Origin: an uncultured Gemmiger sp. | GTDB taxonomy: Bacteria > Bacillota > Clostridia > Oscillospirales > Ruminococcaceae | Assembly (NCBI GenBank): GCA_944388135.1 | Contig: CALXHP010000057.1 | Span: 1 to 64,000 of the forward strand | DNA: 64,000 bases | Direction of reading: 5' to 3' | In this document: positions 52,142-58,303 of the stretch, piece by piece | Layout: each line of letters begins with the position of its first letter | Position numbering within the stretch: the first letter of the stretch is position 1 | The notes under the pieces: model-generated | Databases searched by the model: none | What the model was told of the DNA's origin: nothing | What the model saw: only the letters and a program-made list of their open reading frames with translations | Position numbers and translations under genes: made by a program

Positions 52142-52622
52142 TATGCCGAGAAAATACAGTCATATTCAGGAACAGGAGAAAGAAATACCGGAACTGCGGG
52201 AGCGGGGAATGACCCTGCGGGAAATCAGAGAGAAATTGTTTTTTAGCTATAAAGCAACAAGAGAATGTATCACTTGATATAACCGCAGGCAGGGAAAACA
52301 TGTGGCAGGAATTATGCCAAAACCGAAGGGAAAGCTCAGGGAAGCTGCGCCGGATAAATATCCCGCATTGAATACTACAAAGCCGAGAATGCGCGCTTGA
52401 AAATGGAGAATGAGTTGCTGCGTGATTTTCTGCAATCCACAGAAGGGGAGGGAGCACCAGGGCAAAATATGCTGTAATGTACCCTCACCGGGAGAATCAT
52501 CCTGCTTGCAGGATGTGCGGATTCTTTGGCGTTTCCCGAAGCGGATATTATTCGTATATTCAAAGATTGAAACGGCCAGAGCTCAATCAAAGGGACCGGC
52601 GGCGATTGCTGTGTCTGTCATC
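52142..52622 (+). pseudogene. Degenerate IS3-family transposase (orfA/orfB remnant)
   Basis: The first frame encodes MPRKYSHIQEQEKEIPELRE and LREIREKLFFSYKATRE, an orfA-type HTH, before a stop at 52275. After frameshifts it reads KPKGKLREAAPDKYP, RLKMENELLRDFLQSTE (the orfA leucine-zipper end) and YPHRENHPACRMCGFFGVSR, SGYYSYIQRLKRPELNQRDR (start of orfB). The DDE core is missing: the sequence is cut off where it meets the 3' end of the LysR gene. It cannot make transposase. Confidence 0.75.
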
Positions 52623-52638
52623 CGGGAAAGGCGGAAGA

Positions 52639-53577
52639 TCAAAGGGCGGGGTGTGCCGGGGCAAGCCCCGCCCTGGGAGTGCGGTAATAGTTTTTCACGC
52701 AGTCAAAGAAAAGCTGCTCCGGCTTGTGGAAAAGAAGATTTTCCCGGTACATCAATACATTGTGCCGCATCAGTCGGGGACGGCAGGAATAGTAATGGAT
52801 CCCTTCCTCCATCATACGTCCGGACTCCGGCACAAAGGAGACCCCGGCTCCCCGTACCACCAGAGTGCAGGTCAGGGGAATGCCGTTGACCTCGCACAGG
52901 TGGGGCGGCAGAGCTCCCCGTTGCTGCAGGAAAAGCCGTTCCATCAGCCGGTAGTTGGCCGAGGTCTTTTTGGAGATCAGGATGGGCTCCCCCCAGAAGG
53001 CCGCGGCCAGTTCGCCCTGGTCGAGAACGGCACCGGGATGCTGCTGCACAAAGGGGTGCTGTTTCGGTACGGCGAACAGCAGTTCATCGGCACAGAGATA
53101 TTCCATCCTGCTTTTGTCGGCAGCCTCCCAAAAGGGAAGGGAAAGAAGGCTGCAATCCACCTCGCCGTCGGCCAGCTTTTTCCGGATCCCCTCCTGGTCA
53201 TCGGAGTGGAGCAGCTCAAAGACCAGCCCCGGAAAACTTTTTTGAAAAGTAGGCAGGATATCCGCCATCATCCGGTCCCCCCAAAGGGAGTTGATGCAGA
53301 TGCGGATGGTGCCCTGGTCGTCCAGTGTGCGGATTTCCCGGTAGAGGCGGTCCTTGATGTCTACCACCTTTTTGGCTGCATCCAGATACAGTTCCCCGGC
53401 GGGGGTCAGCAGCAGATCACTTTTGGTGCGCAGGAACAGCGGCGTTCCCACGTCGGCTTCCAGCTTGGAAAGATGGTAGCTCAGCGAGGACTGGGATACA
53501 AACAGTTTTTCCGCCGCCCGGGTCATGTTACGCTCCTGGGCGATGACGATGAAGTAGTGCAGCAGTTTTGTGTCCAT
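52639..53577 (-). CDS. LysR-family transcriptional regulator
   Basis: A 312-residue LTTR: N-terminal winged HTH (LLHYFIVIAQERNMTRAAEK, LFVSQSSLSYHLSKLEADVG, PLFLRTKSDLLLTPAGE), a linker helix and a C-terminal effector domain (TIRICINSLWGDRMMADILP onward). It is divergent from the aldolase/dehydrogenase pair and likely controls it, with the 203-base intergenic region as operator. The last 15 residues (RTPRAGLAPAHPAL) lie on a GC-rich hairpin and may be a recently acquired tail where the IS3 remnant joined. Confidence 0.9.
   Translation of the reverse strand: MDTKLLHYFIVIAQERNMTRAAEKLFVSQSSLSYHLSKLEADVGTPLFLRTKSDLLLTPAGELYLDAAKKVVDIKDRLYREIRTLDDQGTIRICINSLWGDRMMADILPTFQKSFPGLVFELLHSDDQEGIRKKLADGEVDCSLLSLPFWEAADKSRMEYLCADELLFAVPKQHPFVQQHPGAVLDQGELAAAFWGEPILISKKTSANYRLMERLFLQQRGALPPHLCEVNGIPLTCTLVVRGAGVSFVPESGRMMEEGIHYYSCRPRLMRHNVLMYRENLLFHKPEQLFFDCVKNYYRTPRAGLAPAHPAL
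52643..52674 (-). terminator. Terminator-like hairpin overlapping LysR 3' end
   Basis: GGGCGGGG (52644-52651) pairs with CCCCGCCC (52666-52673); on the minus strand it is followed by TTTGATCTT. It lies within the last codons of the LysR gene. Confidence 0.55.
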
Positions 53578-53780
53578 AAATGTGCTTCCTTGGTCCGGAA
53601 AAGGGAAAAACCGGAAAAATCAAAATTCTTGATTGCCGTCATCCAATAAATCTATTGGACGACGCAGCGAAAAAATGATACAAAAGAAAAGAGGAATTTC
53701 CTTTATTATAACATGGATCTTTTCCACATACAAAAAGGGCGCCGGAACGCGCCGCAATTTTATCCAAGGAGTGTACGAGT

Positions 53781-54587
53781 ATGTTTCATCAAAACCAATT
53801 CCGAGCCCTGCTCAGCAGCGGCAAACCGACCCTGAGTACCCGGTTGCAGTCCACCGCACCCCTGGTGACCGAAGCGGTGGGAGCCCTGGGGCTGTATGAC
53901 TATGTAGAGTTTGTGGCGGAATATGCCCCCTGCGACCAGTACGGTCTGGAAAATCTGGTGCGCGCCGCCGAACTGCACGGGATGGCCAGCATGATGAAGG
54001 TGGACTACCAGAACCGCGGGTTTGCGGCCCAGAAAGCCCTGGCCTCGGGGTTCCAGGCTATTCTGTTTACCGACCATACCACGCCGGAACAGGTGGAGGA
54101 AAGCATCCGTCTGACCATGCCCAAAACCCCTGCCTGCGGCGGCGAGATGGGGTATCTGGCCCGGCGCTGGATCGGCTACCAGAGCGTGGAAGATCAGCAG
54201 GAATACATTGCCATGACCCGCGCCACGGTGCGCGCCTTCATGATCGAAAAGAAGGAAGCGGTGGACTGTATTGAGGAGATCTGCGCGGTGCCGGGGATCG
54301 ATATGATCCAGTTCGGCCCCAACGATTTTGCCCTGAGCAGCGGCCTGGTGACCCGGGACGACAAAGCCCGGGTGCGCAAGGCGGAGGAAAAGGTCATCGC
54401 AGCGGCGCTGGCCCACGGCATCCGCCCGCGGTGCGAGATCAACAGTGCCGCCAAAGCCCGCTACTATCTGGACCAGGGGGTCAAGGATTTCAGTCTGGGT
54501 CTGGAATTGCGGGTCCTGCAGAATTTCCTGCGCACCGAAGGCGGGGATCTGCTGGCACAGCTGGCAGACAGCGGTCTGACCCGCTGA
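53781..54587 (+). CDS. HpcH/HpaI-family aldolase
   Basis: A 268-residue class II pyruvate aldolase-like protein with the TIM-barrel pattern: LSTRLQSTAPLVTEAVGALG, YDYVEFVAEYAP (metal/substrate region), FQAILFTDHTTPEQVEESIR and IDMIQFGPNDFALSSGL (conserved GPNDxxxS). The usual SP(x)P(x)E order is altered, so it is a divergent subgroup. Family members cleave 2-keto-3-deoxy acids to pyruvate plus an aldehyde. It lies 20 bases before a 2-hydroxyacid dehydrogenase. Its start follows a conserved-looking leader downstream of the divergent LysR promoter. Confidence 0.78.
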   Translation: MFHQNQFRALLSSGKPTLSTRLQSTAPLVTEAVGALGLYDYVEFVAEYAPCDQYGLENLVRAAELHGMASMMKVDYQNRGFAAQKALASGFQAILFTDHTTPEQVEESIRLTMPKTPACGGEMGYLARRWIGYQSVEDQQEYIAMTRATVRAFMIEKKEAVDCIEEICAVPGIDMIQFGPNDFALSSGLVTRDDKARVRKAEEKVIAAALAHGIRPRCEINSAAKARYYLDQGVKDFSLGLELRVLQNFLRTEGGDLLAQLADSGLTR

Positions 54588-54607
54588 AGAGCGGAGGTGT
54601 GCAGCGT

Positions 54608-55585
54608 ATGAAAATCGTGGTACTGGACGGGTATACCGAGAATCCGGGGGATCTGAGCTGGGATGCGCTGGCTGCACTGGGAGAACTGACGGTGTACGAC
54701 CGGACCTCCCTTACCGATGAAGAGGAGATCCGGCGGCGCATCGGGGATGCGGAGGTGGTATACACCAACAAGACGCCCCTCTCCCGCCGTGTCATCGAAG
54801 CCTGCCCGCAGCTGGGGATGATCAGTGTGCTGGCCACCGGCTACAACGTGGTGGATTGCGCGTATGCGCGTACCCGAAAGATTCCGGTGACCAACGTGCC
54901 GGCCTATGGCACGGCATCGGTGGCGCAGTTTGCCATTGCGCTGCTGCTGGAGATCTGCCATCATGTGGCCCGCCACGATGCGGCGGTACACGCAGGCCGG
55001 TGGGAACAAAGCGCCGACTGGTGCTTCTGGGATACCCCGCTGATAGAACTGGACGGCAAGACGATGGGCATCATCGGGTTCGGGAACACCGGGCGGCAGA
55101 CCGGCCGTATTGCCAGGGCCATGGGGATGCGGATCCTGGCCGCCGGAAGCCGTCCCACCCCGGAAGGCCGCGCCATTGCCGACTATGTTTCCCTGGAGGA
55201 GCTTCTGGCAGCCTCCGACGTGATCGCGCTCCACTGCCCGCTGTTGCCCTCCACCCAGGGGATCATCAACCGGGAAACCATCGCCCGTATGAAGGACGGG
55301 GTGATCCTCCTCAACAACAGCCGGGGCGGGCTGGTCGTGGAACAGGACCTGGCCGACGCCCTCAACAGCGGCAAAGTGTATGCGGCGGGGCTGGATGTGG
55401 CTTCCACCGAGCCCATCCGGGGGGACAACCCTTTGCTTCATGCCAAAAACTGCCTGCTGACGCCCCACATTTCCTGGGCCCCCCGGGAGAGCCGCCAGCG
55501 CATCATGGACTGTGCGGTGGAAAATTTGCGGGCTTACCAGGCAGGACACCCCATTCATGTGGTCAATTTCGGGGAAGCCACCTGA
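54608..55585 (+). CDS. D-isomer-specific 2-hydroxyacid dehydrogenase
   Basis: A 325-residue NAD(P)H-dependent dehydrogenase. The nucleotide fold has TMGIIGFGNTGRQTGRIARA; catalytic residues are the Arg of NNSRGGLVVE, the Glu of DVASTEP and the His of LTPHISWAP. It resembles glycerate/hydroxypyruvate dehydrogenases. With the aldolase, it may reduce a 2-keto product or an aldehyde-acid such as tartronate semialdehyde, but this is inference. The start follows GGAGGTGTGCAGCG. Confidence 0.88.
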   Translation: MKIVVLDGYTENPGDLSWDALAALGELTVYDRTSLTDEEEIRRRIGDAEVVYTNKTPLSRRVIEACPQLGMISVLATGYNVVDCAYARTRKIPVTNVPAYGTASVAQFAIALLLEICHHVARHDAAVHAGRWEQSADWCFWDTPLIELDGKTMGIIGFGNTGRQTGRIARAMGMRILAAGSRPTPEGRAIADYVSLEELLAASDVIALHCPLLPSTQGIINRETIARMKDGVILLNNSRGGLVVEQDLADALNSGKVYAAGLDVASTEPIRGDNPLLHAKNCLLTPHISWAPRESRQRIMDCAVENLRAYQAGHPIHVVNFGEAT

Positions 55586-56267
55586 AAACAACGGCCCGGG
55601 GGAACACCCGCACCGGGGGCGGTGTGTCTTGGCAGACGGGCAACAAAGCAACGGCAGGTGGCCGGTGCGGGGGCAGCGTGTGGTATTGGTGGCCAAAGAA
55701 CACAACTTCGTCTGTAAGGATCGGACGGTCAGTCTACATCAGGGATTGAATGCCACATGAATCCATGCGGCCTTTCAAAGCAGGCTGTGACCAATGATAC
55801 AGGGGCGTGTTTTCCACCGTGGAAAATACGCCCCTGCTGGTTTTTATCCCTTTCTTTTTGGGGTTTCCGGACTTTGGTGTCGCTGCAATCCCCCACGACC
55901 GGCTGGAGAATACAGCGCGGTTTTTTGCATCGCCCCCAACAACGGGTCGATTTGTACTTTATCGGAAAAGGTGGTACGATGTACCTGTTGCCGGGAGCCG
56001 GAAAAAAATCATCAGCCCGGCGGGAAGGCGTTCCGGCCCGGGCGGCGGTTGGATTGTTCGGTGGAACGTCGGGAAAATCCCGGACGGCGGTTCCGGCCCG
56101 CGAAAAAAGGGCGCGGCGGCAAAAGCGCGTTAAAATAGAATAATGCGCGGCAGGGCAAGAAAGAGTAAGCTTATTACATATTTCAAAGCATCCTGCGGGG
56201 AAAGAGCAGACGACGGATGCTGCTGCACGATGAAAGAGGCAGCGGGCGGGAAGGAATTTTCGACAAT
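55586..56267. other. Gene-poor region with terminator and promoter candidate
   Basis: No convincing gene. A hairpin lies at 55800-55836. TTGTAC (55952-55957), 17 bases, then TACGAT (55975-55980) preceded by TGG is a candidate promoter for the Crp/Fnr gene, giving a leader of nearly 290 bases. GC-rich tracts fill 56000-56130. Confidence 0.4.
55800..55846 (+). terminator. Rho-independent terminator of the aldolase/dehydrogenase operon
   Basis: CAGGGGCGTGTTTTCCAC pairs with its near-complement ending CGCCCCTG (55800-55836) and is followed by CTGGTTTTT. It stands about 215 bases after the dehydrogenase stop. Confidence 0.75.
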
Positions 56268-56933
56268 ATGAAAGAGGAAAAAAGGGAAGAGACACCGGCA
56301 GAACTGGAATCGTTTTATCGCGGACAGTTGGGGATCGACGACGAAGCGATCCTGAAGAAAGTGGTGGATGCGTCCAGGATCTGGGATCTGGATGTGGGCG
56401 AGGCGCTGATCCGGGAGGGCGTTGTGCCTTCCCACCTGTATTTTTTGCTGCAGGGGGTGATGCGGGGCGTTCTGCTGGACAATAACGGCAAAGACGTTAC
56501 CGACTGTATCGCCTGCCGCCCCGGTGAAACGGTCATGCCGGACAATGACTTCGATCTGCCGGCGTCGGTCACCATAGAAGTCCTGGAGGACAGCCGGGTG
56601 GTCGCCCTGCCCCTGGAACTGGTGCGGGAACTGCTGGCAGGGCACCCGGAGCTGATGAGCATTTACAAGCGGTTCCTGCTGTGGTCCGCCACTATGCACC
56701 GCGACCTGAAGATCGCCGTCTACCAGTATGACGCCCGCCAGCGGTATGAATGGTTCTTGGAAGCCTACCCCGGTCTGATCGACCGGATCCCCCACAAATA
56801 TATTGCGGGGCTGTTGAACATGACGCCGGTCACCCTGAGCAAAGTGCGCAAGATGCTGCGGGAGGAAGCCGGATCCGACTGCTCCCCAACAAGCACTGCA
56901 GAAACGAAAAACAACCTGTGCCAGCGGATATGA
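56268..56933 (+). CDS. Crp/Fnr-family transcriptional regulator
   Basis: A 221-residue regulator: cyclic-nucleotide-binding-type beta-barrel (EALIREGVVPSHLYFLLQGV, PGETVMPDNDFDLPASVTIE), connecting helix (PELMSIYKRFLLWSATMHRD), and a C-terminal HTH (IPHKYIAGLLNMTPVTLSKV, RKMLRE). No N-terminal Cys cluster, so it is not an FNR oxygen sensor. The start could be 56217 or 56268; the second has a GGAAGGA further upstream (13 bases). The last residues (SPTSTAETKNNLCQRI) are not typical. The 56934-57171 gap holds only a GC-rich spacer. Confidence 0.85.
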   Translation: MKEEKREETPAELESFYRGQLGIDDEAILKKVVDASRIWDLDVGEALIREGVVPSHLYFLLQGVMRGVLLDNNGKDVTDCIACRPGETVMPDNDFDLPASVTIEVLEDSRVVALPLELVRELLAGHPELMSIYKRFLLWSATMHRDLKIAVYQYDARQRYEWFLEAYPGLIDRIPHKYIAGLLNMTPVTLSKVRKMLREEAGSDCSPTSTAETKNNLCQRI

Positions 56934-57171
56934 CAGGCTGGCCGGACCCCACGGGGGAAGCGGCACCGCTCCCCTCGCGGAAAAAGCGACGGACGTTCCC
57001 GACGGAAAAGCGGCATTCCGGAGGAACTTCGGGCGGGCGCGGCACCGGGCCCGCAAACCAAAAGGGCTTTGCAAGGCGGAAGGGGGGGGAAAAAACAACC
57101 AGTGGGAAAGGGGCGTGCCGGGGAAAACCCGGGTACGCCGCCGACAACGGATTTCGGTTAGGAGGAATTTT

Positions 57172-57510
57172 ATGATTGTTTCGTATCTATGCATTGTACT
57201 GGGCATTATGGGAAGTGCTTTCATGATCGCCTTCATAGGCCAGGACACCCGCTATACCTATGCGCCGCCCTTTACCGACCATGAGATGACCATGCTCTTT
57301 TTTCTGGTCGTGTGTGTGGCCCTGGCGGCAGCGGGAGTCCTGGGGGTGATTTTCTCCGTGGTGAAAAAACGCCAGGAAGATGCCCTGCAACGAATTCAGA
57401 ATATGGGCGCCGAAGGGGTACGAAAAGATGTATGTCCCCATTGCGGTTTGAATCTGGCCAGCGGGGTGAAGGTTTGCCCCCGCTGCGGATATAAAAAGGA
57501 GGATTCATAA
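57172..57510 (+). CDS. Small membrane protein with C-terminal zinc ribbon
   Basis: A 112-residue protein: two helices (VSYLCIVLGIMGSAFMIAFI and MLFFLVVCVALAAAGVLGVI), then a charged helix and a zinc ribbon VCPHCGLNLASGVKVCPRCG facing the cytoplasm. The start at 57172 is set by TTAGGAGGAATTTT. It overlaps the next gene's start by one base (TAATG). Zinc ribbons of this type are recurrent in this part of the window (also 34199 and 58304). Confidence 0.7.
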   Translation: MIVSYLCIVLGIMGSAFMIAFIGQDTRYTYAPPFTDHEMTMLFFLVVCVALAAAGVLGVIFSVVKKRQEDALQRIQNMGAEGVRKDVCPHCGLNLASGVKVCPRCGYKKEDS

Positions 57511-57833
57511 TGGCACGTTCTACATTCACGATCCAGTACAATTGCGGATTTGATCAGGCACAGCAAAAGGTCCAGAGCGTTCTTGCGGCCAAGCGGTTCG
57601 CCGAGACGACCCTGAAAACCGGGGAAACTGTCTGGAAAAAGGGGACCGGTTTACTGACGGCCATGCAGTACGTCAAGGTGGAATACGGGGAAAATACCGT
57701 GATCCTCTCGGCCTGGGTCCAGGCAGGCATCGGCAGCCTGGCCGGCGGCGAGATGGACCTGACCGGTTTTGTGGCGGCTGTTCCCAAAGGCCAGCTGCTG
57801 AAGGTCATTGAAGAAATCAAACGGCAGTTCTGA
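57510..57833 (+). CDS. Small unknown protein (107 aa)
   Basis: A 107-residue soluble alpha/beta protein: TFTIQYNCGFDQAQQKVQSV, a central strand-turn-strand (YVKVEYGENTVILSAWVQAG) and a C-terminal helix (GQLLKVIEEIKRQF). I recognise no family; the fold resembles small PH-like or SRPBCC-like domains only by pattern. Co-translated with the zinc-ribbon membrane protein. Confidence 0.6.
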   Translation: MARSTFTIQYNCGFDQAQQKVQSVLAAKRFAETTLKTGETVWKKGTGLLTAMQYVKVEYGENTVILSAWVQAGIGSLAGGEMDLTGFVAAVPKGQLLKVIEEIKRQF

Positions 57834-57904
57834 CGGGAAAGGGGTGCTGCCCCTTTTCCTGGAATGTGCCGGTTAAAACCTGCATCGTTCTCTGCCAGGA
57901 GGAC

Positions 57905-57936
57905 AGCCCGGACTTTGCCAGGGTCCGGGCTTTTTC
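57905..57936 (+). terminator. Rho-independent terminator
   Basis: AGCCCGGAC (57905-57913) pairs with GTCCGGGCT (57923-57931), followed by TTTTT. It ends the two-gene unit 57172-57833. Confidence 0.88.
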
Positions 57937-58133
57937 CGTACCGCGGGAGAGTGTGGGAAAGGACTGCTGATCCCTGAACAAATGTATAAATATGAAGGCG
58001 GTGCGTTCGGGCCGTAATCCGGCGGCAGGGCAGCCGGCAGCGCTTTTTGGGAAAAACTGCCGCCATAACAGGCCGGAAGTGGCCCCAAAAGGGGAACATT
58101 TCCCCCTTTTTGCGGGGGATGGTGACACAAGAA

Positions 58134-58234
58134 ATTGTGTCGATTTTATTAACAATGCGCTAGACTTTATTCACTAAGTGTGCTACACTTAGTCAATAAG
58201 CTGAATATTGTGTCTATTGAGTGGGAATTGTGTC
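58134..58234 (+). repeat. Three direct ATTGTGTC repeats in control region
   Basis: ATTGTGTC occurs at 58134-58141, 58207-58214 and 58227-58234. The last two are exactly 20 bases apart, about two helical turns. The first also pairs with an upstream ACACAA. They lie just upstream of the repeat-protein gene and bracket the palindrome at 58167-58199, suggesting regulator binding. Confidence 0.5.
58167..58199. promoter_or_regulatory. 33-bp palindrome, operator-like
   Basis: TTATTCACTAAGTGT (58167-58181) and ACACTTAGTCAATAA (58185-58199) are inverted copies with a single mismatch around GCT. The perfect core is ACTAAGTGT-GCT-ACACTTAGT. No T-tract, AT-rich, and placed about 105 bases before the coding start: an operator for a dimeric repressor is likely. 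Confidence 0.6.
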
Positions 58235-58303
58235 TTGAATTGGTGAATTTTGCCCACCCATACAGTTGCATACCATGATTTTGTCGAGCGGGAGATGAAA
58301 TGG

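Noticed and set aside
55757..56143. Several overlapping short frames between dehydrogenase and Crp/Fnr genes
   Set aside because: They span the terminator hairpin and GC-rich tracts, conflict with one another and have no ribosome sites.
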